Shown here: positions 27,476 through 37,933 of the stretch, in pieces
Layout of the letters: every line of letters begins with the position of its first letter
Numbering within the stretch: the first letter of the stretch is position 1
DNA from: Lithodes maja
Lineage: Eukaryota > Arthropoda > Malacostraca > Decapoda > Lithodidae
DNA length: 64,000 nucleotides
Assembly (NCBI GenBank): GCA_037953745.1
Contig: JBAKBP010006558.1
Location: forward strand, 45,075 to 109,074
Direction: 5' to 3'
The notes under the pieces: generated by a model
What the model saw: the letters and a program-made list of their open reading frames with translations, nothing else
Databases searched by the model: none
What the model was told of the DNA's origin: nothing
Translations under genes and position numbers: made by a program

Positions 27476-29025
27476 GTAAGTGACCCACGAGGTAAAGATA
27501 ACCTTCTTGCTGATATTTTCTCCACCAACTCAACCTTAGATGAAATAAATCAAGATGTCCCTGTACTTAATTTTAATTCGCCTGAAATTCCCTCACTTAA
27601 GATCCACACCAGACATGTCAAAACTATTTTGCAGAATCTCTCAGTAGATAAAGCTCCTGGTCCAGATGAAATTCCTCCAATAGTACTTAAGAATTGCTCC
27701 TTGGTGCTCGCTCCAGTATTGGCAAAATGTTTCCGTCTGTGTACTCATACCTCATGCTTCCCAGTATCCTGGAAAGAAGCAAACATCCACCCAGTTCCTA
27801 AAAAAGGTGCCTCTTCAGATCCATCAAACTACAGACCAATAGCTATAACTTCCAATCTTGGTAAAGTCTTTGAAATTATATTAAATAATCACACAATTAA
27901 GCATCTTGAGAATAATAAATTAATCAGTGATAGGCAATATGGTTTTAGACGATGTCGATCAACTGCAGACATTCTTTGCCTTCTTACGCATCAAATCAAC
28001 CAAGCTACAGACCAACATGGTGAAACACATACAATAGCACTGGATATATCAAAGGCATTTGATAGAGTCTGGCATCAATCCTTATTGTCGAAGATGTCAC
28101 ACTACGGCCTTGCATCATTAGTTCCACTAATTTCTTCTTATCTTCATAACAGAAAAATACGTGTAATGGTAGATGGCCTTTATTCTCAATTTCACTCAAT
28201 AAATGCTGGTGTTCCCCAGGGATCAGTTTTGGCCCCAACTCTGTTCCTCATTCATATCTATGATCTCATATCTACCACTCATAATCCAATACATTCCTAC
28301 GCAGATGACTCAACACCACAGTTCCTTCACATTTACCAATTCTTTCACCCAACCCGATCTTATAAATTCAAAAATAAACACTGCAATTTCTCTGAACCAG
28401 GACCTTTCTAGAATTAATGAATGGGGACAAAAGAATCTAGTTTCCTTTAAATGCATAGAAAACCAAGTACATTCAATTTTCTAACCGACAGAATCTCACT
28501 GACTCCCATATATTTTTTAATGATGTAAATATTCCCACTTCCCCTAGTATTGACATTCTCGGTGTAACATTAACTACTAACTTGACCTGGACACATTATG
28601 TTAGAAGCATTGCTAAGAATGCCTCTAAAAAACTGGGACTCCTGTAAAGAGTTCGAGAATTCTTCACTGACGAGCAGTTGGCCGTAGTATATAAAAGTCA
28701 TGTGCGTTCTCAGATGGATTACTGTTCACCTCTGTGGAGTGGAAGTGGAGTGGTTGCATTGAGGCAGTTGGACAAAATTCAAAATAAAGCTATTAGATTA
28801 ATCAATAACCCTGCAATCACACAGGACCTTCCTACATTATCCATACGAAGAAACGTTGCATCCCTTGCATTATTCTACAGATATTTTCACAGCAATTGTT
28901 CCGAGGAACTTGCTTCAATTGTGCCGCCTCTCCACATCTTTCCCCGTAGAACTAGGGCAGCTGAGAGCGCCCATGAATTTACACTTTCTCCTCCACAATG
29001 CAGAACTTCTGCTTATCAAAATTAA
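27476..29025 (+). pseudogene. jockey-like reverse transcriptase fragment
   Basis: Begins DPRGKDNLLADIFSTNST. RT motifs: VDKAPGPDEIPP, ANIHPVPKKGAS, NYRPIAITSN, YGFRRCRSTADIL, ALDISKAFDRVWH, NAGVPQGSVLAPTLFL and the catalytic SYADDST. Frame breaks near 28310-28330 and 28480-28640 precede the C-terminal part (VRSQMDYCSPLWSGSG, IRLINNPAI, RRTRAAESAHEF). The endonuclease is lost by 5' truncation. Confidence 0.85.
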
Positions 29026-29194
29026 TTTATCCCCAGAACTACTACTCTTTGGAATTCACTTCCCTCGAGTTGCTTTCCACAAACTTACAATCTACAACAG
29101 TTTAAATCCAGTTGTTACAAACATTTTATGAATGGAGGATGCCTTTAGGCACATGGACCTTTTTGTTTTATCTGTGTTTTTCCTTCCTCCGTTC

Positions 29195-30827
29195 TATCTA
29201 TCTATCTATCTATTGCCTGACGCCGTGATCCCCGAAGGGGTGGCCACGAACGAACCGCTCCCATGCACCTCTGTCCCCAGTCAGTCGACGCCCCTCCCCC
29301 CAACCAGCACCGCCTTCATTCATGTAGTTCCTCACTCCATCCTTCCACCTCATATTCGGTCTACCTCTCCCCCTCTGTCCCGCCACCTCGCTCTCGTACA
29401 CCCTCTTAGTCATTCTCTCGCTTTCCATACGTTCCATATGGCCGAACCATCTCAAGTTGTTCCTTTTCACACTTTCCAGCACATCTACCTCCACACCACA
29501 CCTCCTTCTTACTTCCTCATTAGTCTGTCTATCCCTCCATGTAATTCTGCACGCACTCCTTAAGTAATTCATTTCCACTGCTCTCACTCTTGGTCTGAGT
29601 CTCTCAACCAACGTCCATGCTTCGCTTCCGTAAGTCAGTGTCGGGATTACCACACTGTCATGCAAGGACTTCTTCACTTCCATACTGACCACCCTATTTC
29701 TTGTTACTGCTTTTAGCGTTCCTACAACCCTCTTCCCCTGTTGTACCCTCTCCCGCACCTCTTCATCCATAGTCCCATCTTTACTCAACACACTGCCCAG
29801 ATACTTAAAAGAGTTGACGATCTCCATAGCCTGACCGTTCAGCTTCACCTCACACTCTGTGACTTCACCCCTTTCGAAGACCATAACCTTGCTCTTCCCC
29901 GTATTTACCTTCAAATTCCGTTTTTCGCACACTGTTCCAAACTCATTTACCAGACCCTGCAACTCCCATTCATTATCACTCATCAGAACTGTATCATCCG
30001 CAAACAGCAGTATAGGTAGCTTCCACTCAATTCCCTCCCTTTTCAGCAATACACCAACATCCACTGCTCTTGATAGTATTTCTTTCATAACTCCATCCAT
30101 ATATACAGTAAACAACCACGGGGACATCACACACCCCTGTTTCAAACCAACATTCAGGTCAAAGAACTCGCTCTGCTCACTCTCCACACGTACTGCCGCC
30201 TTTGCACCCTCATACATGCTCTTCACTGCTTTCAGCAACTTGCCCTCTACTCCGTATATTCTAAGTACTTTCCACAAACCTTCTCTATCCACTCTGTCAT
30301 AGGCCTTCTCCAAGTCCATAAAGGCAACATACACCTTTTGTTTCTTCTCCAGATACTTCTCCACAACACAATTCAGGGTAAAAATCTGATCTACACATCC
30401 TCTTCCCTTCCTAAAGCCTCCCTGCTCGTCGCCTATCCATTTCTCCGTTCTCACTCTCACTCTCTCAATCACTACCCTACTGTATACCTTCCCTACTACG
30501 CTTAGAAGACATATTCCTCGGTGGTTACCACACACTCCTCTTTCCCCTTTGCCCTTATATAGGGGGACTATTATGCCAGTCTTCCAGTCATCGGGTGCAC
30601 TCCCCTTCTCCCATGCTAGTTTGCACATTTTCCATACCCATTCTATCACTATCTCACCACCATACCTCAACATTTCCCCACACACTCCATCTGTTCCTGG
30701 TGCTTTCCCCAACTTCACTCTTTTCATGGCTTCCCACACTTCTGACCTCCTGATCCCCACCTCCTCCTCCACTACTTCTCTTCTTCTCCCTCCCATACCA
30801 TATCCAGCTATGTTTGCTGGCTCTTCA
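29195..30827 (-). mobile_element. RTE-type LINE, copy 1 (5'-truncated)
   Basis: Flanked by an 11-base target-site duplication TTCCTCCGTTC (29184-29194 and 30828-30838). The 3' end is a (TAGA)n tail on the minus strand (TCTA repeats at 29195-29212). It matches copy 2 (50944-54155) closely over the RT and C-terminal region and is cut before the endonuclease. Confidence 0.9.
29210..30796 (-). CDS. RTE LINE reverse transcriptase part, 528 codons open
   Basis: RT: WEAMKRVKLGKAPGTDGV, TGIIVPLYKGKGE, NHRGICLLSVVGKVY, GFRKGRGCVDQIF, FMDLEKAYDRVDR, GLKQGCVMSPWLF and the catalytic LLFADDTVLM. The C-terminal domain is LTYGSEAW, RDRQTNEEVRRRC, LRWFGHMERM and the RGRPNMRWKDGV motif typical of RTE-clade elements. 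The frame is intact to the stop beside the tail. The methionine at 30796 is only the first in the truncated frame, not a real start. Confidence 0.9.
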   Translation of the reverse strand: MGGRRREVVEEEVGIRRSEVWEAMKRVKLGKAPGTDGVCGEMLRYGGEIVIEWVWKMCKLAWEKGSAPDDWKTGIIVPLYKGKGERGVCGNHRGICLLSVVGKVYSRVVIERVRVRTEKWIGDEQGGFRKGRGCVDQIFTLNCVVEKYLEKKQKVYVAFMDLEKAYDRVDREGLWKVLRIYGVEGKLLKAVKSMYEGAKAAVRVESEQSEFFDLNVGLKQGCVMSPWLFTVYMDGVMKEILSRAVDVGVLLKREGIEWKLPILLFADDTVLMSDNEWELQGLVNEFGTVCEKRNLKVNTGKSKVMVFERGEVTECEVKLNGQAMEIVNSFKYLGSVLSKDGTMDEEVRERVQQGKRVVGTLKAVTRNRVVSMEVKKSLHDSVVIPTLTYGSEAWTLVERLRPRVRAVEMNYLRSACRITWRDRQTNEEVRRRCGVEVDVLESVKRNNLRWFGHMERMESERMTKRVYESEVAGQRGRGRPNMRWKDGVRNYMNEGGAGWGEGRRLTGDRGAWERFVRGHPFGDHGVRQ

Positions 30828-30867
30828 TTCCTCCGTTCATTGTCTCTTTAAAAAAAAAAAAAAAAAA

Positions 30868-31790
30868 TTGAGAGAGCCGATCAGAGACTCCGACCTCTTT
30901 CTCGTGGTTGTCAGTCTGTGGAGAAAACAAAACAGTTTCTTTTGAAATCTGTTTCGATTGTCCACACTCTGACTGAGAGTAAGATGTGCTGTGTCCCAGA
31001 CCAGCCCTATCCACTGAATTACCCTTGTTGGGACAAGGTTTGACTTCGCCAAGTTAACCTTGAACCCCAGGGATTGTACATGATCTAGAATTTGAGTGAC
31101 ATGATTCTTGCATTGGTTCTCTGAGTCCGCTACTACTAGCCAGTCGTCTAGATACCACAACACCTTGATCCCTTAATTTAGAAGTGGTAATAAAGCTTGT
31201 CGGACTAATTTGGTAAATATTTTCGGTGCTAGGTTCAATCCGAAGGGCATCCGCTGAAAGACATAAGTCTGATGCTTTATCCTCAAGGCGAGGAATTTTT
31301 GGAACCTTTTGTTTACTGGGACATGCCAATAGGCTTCTGTCAGGTCTAACGAGCACATCCAACCTTGCGGCAGAAGTGTTAGCCTGATTTGATTCACAGT
31401 GAGCATCCTGAACGATGCGTTGTGAATATGTTCGTTCAAACGAGATAGGTCTACGACCGGTCTCATCTGAACACTGTCCCTCTTTGGTACGAGAAAAAGT
31501 TTGGATATGTAAAATGGGCAAGTTGGATTGACCGGGACAATGATATGCTTGGTGATCATTTCCTGGACGAGTGACTCCACCTCTAAAGAAACATGAGTAA
31601 TTTTGAGTGGTTGACATAAACGAGGTCGTCGGAGCCACTGCCAGGTTATGCCCTTGCGTACCACTGTCCTTGCCCAAGTCTGCCTGGGCCAAGCCCGATT
31701 ACACACCCGAAATGACCCAGTTACTTGACTGGGCTTGTCCGGCGTAACTACACTCTGATCCAACTCGCCCACGACAGGCCCCGGGAGTGA
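30868..31790 (-). pseudogene. DIRS B reverse transcriptase
   Basis: Reads SLEVESLVQEMI, FYISKLFLVPKRDS, MRPVVDLSRLNEHI, MCSLDLTEAYWHVPV (first catalytic Asp), FQRMPFGLNLAPKIF, then after a frame break near 31165 the catalytic box MLWYLDDWLVVA. It ends with ESLIGSLNF where the jockey-like LINE starts. The YLDDWLV form is characteristic of DIRS-type RTs. One frameshift or stop at the YLDD junction makes it inactive. Confidence 0.88.
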
Positions 31791-32051
31791 GAGAGTTTGT
31801 GATATGAATAGTGTTTTTTAAGGTGGTTGGGTAGAGGTAGACGGCTGGCTAGCTTTGGCAGGAGTCGAACCTTGCCCCTGACTTGTGTTGGGTTGACCTT
31901 TAAACCATCTTCCTGACCCCTCTTCCCTTGCTTACCTCTGGCCTGAGTGCTGCCTTTGTGCCTGAGGAGACCTTGAGCCGGAGGAGACCTTGAGCCCTTA
32001 AAGAACTTAGACCCACTAGGTTGAGTCTTCTAATTTACTTTAGGCTTAGTA
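31791..32051 (-). pseudogene. DIRS B ORF1 C-terminal / RT upstream linker
   Basis: The minus-strand reading is Lys/Arg/Gln/Gly-rich (SKFFKGSR and RGKQGKRGQED types of sequence). This resembles the basic C terminus of a gag-like ORF1 and leads into the RT at 31790. It is cut by MITE 2 at 32052. Confidence 0.55.
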
Positions 32052-32133
32052 CAGTCGACGCTCGATTTAACGGACTAATAGGGGGAGACCGAGTCCGTTG
32101 CTGGAAAAAGTCCATAGCTGGAAAATTGCCTTC

Positions 32134-32180
<47 letters not shown>

Positions 32181-33267
32181 AGAGACACGTTTTTTTTTTT
32201 TTTTTTTGTAATTGAGGGACACGTTGTGCTGTACTGTCCCTGAAAACATAATAAAGGTCTTATTTGTCATTGATATGATAAATTTCACATGGGAAAAAAA
32301 AAAAAGGAAGGATATCCCCGCCTCTGTAGGCCTACTCCTCCCTCCCCTCCCCGTCCCGGCCTCAACCCCGACCCCGTTACTGTGATAATGTTGATAAGCC
32401 TTGTGCTACACCCTATTGATAATGCAAAACTATTGAACACACTTTAAAAGTGTATGTTATTTGGTCTCTATATAATCTGTGAATCATTTCCGATATGATA
32501 GAATTAAAGACATTTTTTTCCACCAACTCATAATCGGCAAAAATGACACAAATGTCAATTAAAAACATGTTATAATATTTCCCCCATCATTTTGTGTATA
32601 CCGTGGGGAAAAAAAAAAAAATCTATCAAACGTAAATCTCCCGTCTCGGAAGCTCGGCGCCTAGACTCTCCGTCTAGGCGCCGAGCTTTGAGGGTTGAAC
32701 TATTTTTTTGACTATCTTATTTATTGTTTATCTATGTGCTGGAAGGATATTATATTTTTCAATTCCATCACATTAGAAATGATTCAAAGATTACAAAAAG
32801 TCCAAATAAGACATAGTTATGTTAATGTATAAGGGATTTAGGTAGATGAATTAGAGAGATAGATAGATAGAAAGAGAGTGTATATCGAGGAAAAAAAACA
32901 AAACAAAAAACCTATCAACCGTAAATCTTCCGTCTCTGCTCGCACGGAGGGGAGAGTTGAAATATTTTGTTGACTATCTTATTTATTATTTATCTATGTG
33001 CTGGAAGGATATTATATTTTTCAATTCCATCACATTAGAAATGATTCAAAGATTACAAAAAGTCCAAATAAGACATAGTTATGTTAATGTATAAGGGATT
33101 TAGGTAGGTGCATTAGAGAGATAAATAGATAGAGCAACAGACTTTGCTCCAACTTTTTTTCGAGCAACGGACTTTGTCCGTTGCTGGGTCCATTGTCCGG
33201 CTACGGACAGAGTCCGTTAAATCCGAAATCCGTTGTATCGGGGTCCGTTAATTCGAGCGTGCGACTG
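32052..33267. mobile_element. Tigger-type MITE 2 (TA duplication)
   Basis: TIRs begin CAGTCGACGCTCGATTTAAC on the left and CAGTCGCACGCTCGAATTAA (inverted) on the right, with TA at 32050-32051 and 33268-33269. The interior shares MITE 1's sequence, including a two-unit tandem duplication (~264 bp) and GATA runs. It has a T run of about 44 bases near 32136-32179. A perfect 17-bp hairpin lies at 32650-32688. No ORF. Confidence 0.83.
32650..32688. repeat. Perfect 17-bp hairpin inside MITE 2
   Basis: The arm AAGCTCGGCGCCTAGAC (32650-32666) and its exact complement (32672-32688) enclose a five-base loop TCTCC. MITE 1 keeps only one arm, with a mismatch, at about 1078-1094. Confidence 0.85.
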
Positions 33268-33269
33268 TA

Positions 33270-35430
33270 TATGGTTTGGCAAATTTGAAGTGTTCCTTCC
33301 TAGCTGAGGACACACCCGGCCTAGCGGCATCTACCAAATTAAACACTGTTTGCCAAGTATTAGGGCAAACTAATGTGGGCGTAAGCACTGGTAACAAAAT
33401 TACCCGCCGACCAATGTCTTCCAGCATCTTCTTGACCAGGTAGACTCTGAGATCCTGATGTGCACGAACTGCCTCTAATAAGGCTGTCCTGATGTCGCCC
33501 AATGACTGAATAGAATTTTGTAGCATCAGACGCCGTGATAATTTCATTGCTTTCTTGGCATCGGAATCAGTAATAGCCTGTATAGTTCTAATGAGAGACT
33601 GGGCAACCTGTCGACTCAGCAGAAATTTGGAAAAAAGTCGCAATGCCTTTTGGCGCAATTTAAAATCTTTATCTAAATGCGCTGGGGATGGGGTTGAAAA
33701 TGGATCATTCCATTCCCACAAGGATAATTTAGGTGCTGACAAAAAATGTAATTGGCAGGAGGAACCCCCCCCCCCCGGCTTTTGCAACTGGCAATGAAAA
33801 CCAAGAATGAGTTTCCTGCGGAATTTGATGGGAGGACTTAGAAGTAATAGTAGCTGCAAACTGCTGATCCTCTGTTTCCCACTCTACCCATGGACCTGTG
33901 CCCACCTGCCCCATCTGCAAGACTGGGTTGCCGGACTGATCGTTAACCGGAATTGTGTCCAATTCCGGCGTTAGCAAATCAAGAGCTTTTACGTCATTTA
34001 AGCCGTCGACCTTTGTCCAGTCCGCATAAAGTCGTGCAGAGGAGGGAGGTGGAAGAATACACAAAATAGTCATATGCATAGACATTTGGGATGGCTTTAA
34101 CAGACACGTCCAAAATATTACCAGCAGCATCTTTAGCCCGTAGTTTCCTGTTTTTGTTTATTTGAATAATCCACTCACCTGATACCGGGAGCTCCCCCGA
34201 GATTGTCTGCTGTGCACTCGCGGGATTCTGAGCCGTAACGGTAACCCAAGACAAATCAGGACCATATAGAAGTGGCATAGGGCCTTTCTTGATTGGGGTC
34301 TTTTCCAAAGGTGGAGGAATGACATCAGTGATAACTCTTTAACATTAGTCGTAGTTACTGTAGATGAAACAGGGATAGTACTAGTACAAGTGATAGGAGG
34401 CTGTACGTTAGGTGGAGCAGTAACCTTGGCCGCTTCCAAGGGTCTCACAACAGACATTGTCGGGGGAGCTTCCGGTATGGTTGTGGGAACTTCCGGTGAC
34501 GGTGCTGGACTCTGAAAATTTTGTAAAAATTCATAGAACATAGACCTTAAATCACCCCTGGTTACATAAGCCTTCTGAGAACTTCTAGATGTTACTGAAG
34601 CTGCCTCAGACTCACTAGCTAACCGGTCGGGTTGGGCAGAGGGTAAATGTTCTACTTCCTCATTACAGGCTGCACAGCTACTACACCCACAGATCATCTA
34701 CATCAAGAAACAAAAATCCTCAAAGTCAAAGACCATCTGGACATGAGAGGCACTCAATTCCTGGCAGCAGCCTCCACGAACCAAGACCACCCACTAAACT
34801 ACATGGCAACACACCCACAGACACCAAGAAATATCAAAACAACACCCAGCACACGGTATCACACACAATTATTGTCCTCTCTCCCTCCCTGCCCACCCCG
34901 AACCAACTTCCAGAAGCACATCCATACTCATATCTCTCGCCAATCCATCCACTCACTCACAGACAACACGCAGCTGCATGCACGACCTCCCGAAATCCAT
35001 CCTTCCGAATCCTCCCTCCCTCGCGAGGACAGAGTCCACCTGGCCAGGCTGAGATGCGGACACCATCCAGCTCTCCTAAGCTATCAGAAGAGACTGGATG
35101 ACTCCGTTGTCGACGCCTGCCCGGGATGTAACACAGCACCCCATACCATTAAACACATCATAGAAGACTGCATTTCACACAACCACTTACGCCAACAACA
35201 CAACCTACACTCAATGAGAGCTCTGTGGGAAAGCCCGATCGTGGCCATGGCCTTCCTCAGGGACTCGGGCTGTTCGGCCAGGCAGCTTAGGGAACAACAA
35301 CAACAACAACAACTTCCTCCTGCCCTTTGTCTACCACTTCCATGTCTTCCGGTTGTTGCCGTGCCTCAGAGAGTATTCTTTGTTCAAAACATCCACGACA
35401 AATCCGGTACTGATTAAGGTATCGGGTCGT
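33270..35430 (-). pseudogene. DIRS B ORF1 (gag-like), frameshifted and interrupted
   Basis: The N-terminal part reads CRGCFEQRILSEARQQPEDMEV at about 35320-35400 and continues past the LINE at 34662-35311 as EEVEHLPSAQPDRLASESEA. A Ser/Pro/Thr-rich stretch, YGPDLSWVTV, DAAGNILDVSVKAIPNVYAYD and an alpha-helical part LRQKALRLFSKFLLSRQVAQSL follow. The frame changes at least three times between 33248 and 34697 (a C run at 33768-33777 is one site). It has no homologous domain that I recognise by name; the assignment as ORF1 rests on its place upstream of the DIRS RT. Bases 35431-35545 are unassigned leader. Confidence 0.65.
34662..35311 (+). mobile_element. 2A/PHD LINE, copy 3: 3' fragment with 8-base duplication
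   Basis: Starts at ATTACAGGCTGCACAGC (inside the RT C terminus) and ends in (CAA)n. ACTTCCTC flanks it on both sides (34654-34661 and 35312-35319). It encodes the C-terminal Cys/His cluster (DACPGCNTAPHTIKHIIEDC); a base missing near 35268-35272 shifts the last ten codons relative to the other copies (SGCSARQL instead of SGLFGQAA). Confidence 0.92.
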
Positions 35431-35545
35431 GGGATGTAACATTCACATTACTCCTGTTCCTTACCCTCTGCCGGGTATTGCACTGGCTCAGGACGTCGCC
35501 ACACTCTATGATCGTCCGTTTCTACCCTAGATTGATGGCACACAT

Positions 35546-36186
35546 TGTCACATCATCATCATCTCTGACGCCTTGTTTCCCCCTGGGAAACCCCCACTAG
35601 AGGATGGCCATGACAGAAACGTCTCCAAGCTACTTTGTCAAGACATGCCTCCTTTGCCCGTGCCACAATGCCCCTTCCATTACATGGAAGTTTTTCTTCA
35701 ATATATTTTTCCACTTTCTTTTCCCATACCATAGGTGGTCTTCCACTACTAGCGGTTCCACTCGCCTGACTCCCATATACTGTATCTTTCTTGGCATTCT
35801 GTCTTCATCCATTCTCTGAACATGACCATACCACCTCAAAGTACTTCTCTTTATCCACTCAACCACACCACAATCAATGCCCAAAGCCTGCTCTTCCATT
35901 CCAAAGGACTCATACACTTCCCTATTACTTGGCCCATCTAGCCTATTCATGCCAGCTGCCATTCTGAAAAAGCTCATCTCCACAGCTCTCAGTTTGAAGA
36001 GGTCCTCGTCACTTGCCGTCCATGTCTCGCTTCCATACGAGAGTGTTGGGAGCAGCACACTGTTTCTCAGTGACTTTTTGACTTCCTGTCTAACCATTCT
36101 TCCTTTGAGAATACTATCAAGTTCTCCAATCACTTTTCTCCCTTGCATTTTTCTCTCTTTTATCTCACTCTCCATTTTACCATATT
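35546..36186 (-). pseudogene. RTE-like LINE, second family, 3' fragment
   Basis: C-terminal part of an RTE-type RT: VRQEVKKSLRNSVLLPTLSYGSETW, LRAVEMSFFRMAAGMNRLDG, LRWYGHVQRMDEDRMPRKI. A frame break near 35635 separates the last ~30 codons (RRFCHGHPL). The 3' tail is (GAT)n at about 35556-35568. It differs clearly from the family at 29195 and 50944. A degenerate relative of its 3' end is at 62164-62560. Confidence 0.75.
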
Positions 36187-36187
36187 T

Positions 36188-36257
36188 GCTTTGCGCAGTG
36201 GCAGTATCGTAACCAATGAGGTTTAGTTTTCCGAGTGACGTATCTGCTACTGCTGAA
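36188..36257 (+). ncRNA. U4 snRNA-like sequence (partial, fused to LINE)
   Basis: GCTTTGCGCAGTGGCAGTAT followed by CGTAACCAATGAGGTTTA matches the 5' ~38 nt of metazoan U4 with a single difference. It then shows a looser match (CCGAG, a GCTA block, TGAA) to the rest of the 5' stem-loop and stem I region. The kink-turn elements AATGAGG and CCGAG are kept. The 3' half of U4, including the Sm site, is absent, so it is not a functional snRNA gene. Confidence 0.8.
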
Positions 36258-36542
36258 GGCCCAAAACACGGTTAAAGTTTTCAATTCCATCTTTGCCTAG
36301 TACTTGCGACACCTCGGTTGGGTTACCTTCTTAGGAAGGTAATCAAGTCGTACCCCACCTGCTCGTGGTGACCTCGCAAACACCCATTTCTATTTATTTT
36401 TTCCATTTGTTCTTTTTTCAAGATAGGGTGACACAAACGGGGACGGCGCTACCTGGGTTTATCCCAGGTAGTAGTTTAATTTTACTGTAATTTTATTAAG
36501 TGTTTTGTATATTTTTAACTGTAGGCTACATAAATATAAACA

Positions 36543-37785
36543 ATGGCCGGCCAAGGCAAACGGAGGCAGAGTTTATTGGGAGATGAAGAGAGCTATGAAT
36601 TTGAGGGATTTCTGGCAGGGGGTAATGAAGTGGAGGATCAATTGACTGGTGAAGAGACAGATGATGGGTCTGTTAAGATGGAAGGGAGTTATGGAGAATT
36701 GGAGGAGAGATATAGGTGTGAAGGTGGAGTCACTGACAGAAATATGTGGAGCCAGTTCAGTAGCAACTGCAGATGGGCCATTAATTGCTAACCTAGATGC
36801 TGTGATGAGGAAAGTAGATGAGCTGGAGGCAGAGAACATGGCACTCAAGGAGCAGCTAAAGGAGTATGAGGGCCATTTAAGTGAGAAAGTAAAGGGAGTA
36901 ATAAGTGAGGAGAAAAATGAGTGGACAAGGGTGGGGAATGCTAAGGTGGATGCATTGGAAGAAATCATGAAGGAGCAGGTGGAAGAGAGAGAAAAAGAGA
37001 AAAGAGAGTTTGAGAAGAATGTAGTGCAGGTTTTGAAGAGCAAGGAAAAGGTAGTGAGGGAAACAGTAGAGACCAAAAAGGAGCCGACCAAACGCACCAC
37101 TGAGGTGGTAGATGGTGGAAAGAAAAAAACTGTCTGGGACCATCAGGTCCTGGTAGTGAAGCCAAAAGACCGATCCTCCGAGCCAGTAAGCCCACCAGAT
37201 ACAAAGGCAATCGAGACTGCTTTGGCTTCGGTTCCGGTTAACAAGTTAACTAGAACTGATTCAGGTGTACTGGTGGTACGACTTCCATCCAAGAAAGCCA
37301 AAGAAGATGCAGAAAGGGCCATCAATCAGTGTTTGGGGGTGGACAGTGCCTTCAGTGTCTCCGAACCAAAGAAGATGATGCCAAAAATGACTCTGGTAGG
37401 CATTGCTAATGACGCTGAGGATAATGAGATCATTCCCAGCATCCTCAACAAGAACCCAAGAATAAAGTCCCTGGTCGACGATGGCTTAGCTATGAATTTG
37501 CTATTCACTAAGCAAAAGAGTGATGCACACACTAAGACTGCGGTAGTAAAAATGTCACCTGAAATACGCTCTTCCATTGTGGATGATGGCAATTCTGTGT
37601 ATGTTGGACTTGTGAGATGTCGTGCATACGATCGCTTCTGGGTAACACAATGTTACCATTGCCAGGGCTTTGGTCATACCAGTGACAGGTGTTTTCGGAA
37701 AAATGAGGATCCAAAATGCAACTTCTGTGCCGGTACTCATAACTCAAAAGACTGCACCAACAAGACTTCCCCCCCAAATGTATAA
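36543..37785 (+). pseudogene. L2-type LINE ORF1 with coiled coil and CCHC knuckles
   Basis: Starts MAGQGKRRQSLLGDEESYEF at 36543. A frame break near 36720-36760 moves into the frame carrying ICGASSVATADGPL and a coiled coil (VDELEAENMALKEQLKEYEG). An esterase-free ORF1 of this kind then has an RRM-like stretch (GVLVVRLPSKKAKEDA) and zinc knuckles CYHCQGFGHTSDRC and CNFCAGTHNSKDC. A slip in a C7 run near 37770-37776 cuts off a third knuckle (CINC), which continues in another frame to about 37912. It resembles the gag-like ORF1 proteins of jockey/CR1 LINEs and would bind the LINE RNA. Confidence 0.82.
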
Positions 37786-37933
37786 ATTGTATGAGCTCCA
37801 CATCAGTTACGGAGCCGCCAAATCATTTCGCCTCAAGTAGAAATTGTCCTTTAATGACAGCTCAGAGAAATAAAGTTATTGAGAACACCAATTTTGTAGG
37901 TTCAAAAAACTGAAAAATGCACATGGGAGCCGG

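Larger units (their letters stand above)
27461..30867 (+). mobile_element. jockey-like LINE with poly(A), interrupted by an RTE LINE
   Basis: 5'-truncated at 27461 inside the RT domain; the 3' end is a 19-base A run ending at 30867. The RTE element at 29195-30827 lies in its 3' UTR. Flanks rejoin DIRS B between the RT (minus, from 30868) and the linker at 27460. The poly(A) hides the exact duplication. Confidence 0.82.

Noticed and set aside
36188..36257. Functional U4 snRNA gene
   Set aside because: Only the 5' half is present, there is no Sm site or 3' stem-loops, and it runs into LINE sequence.
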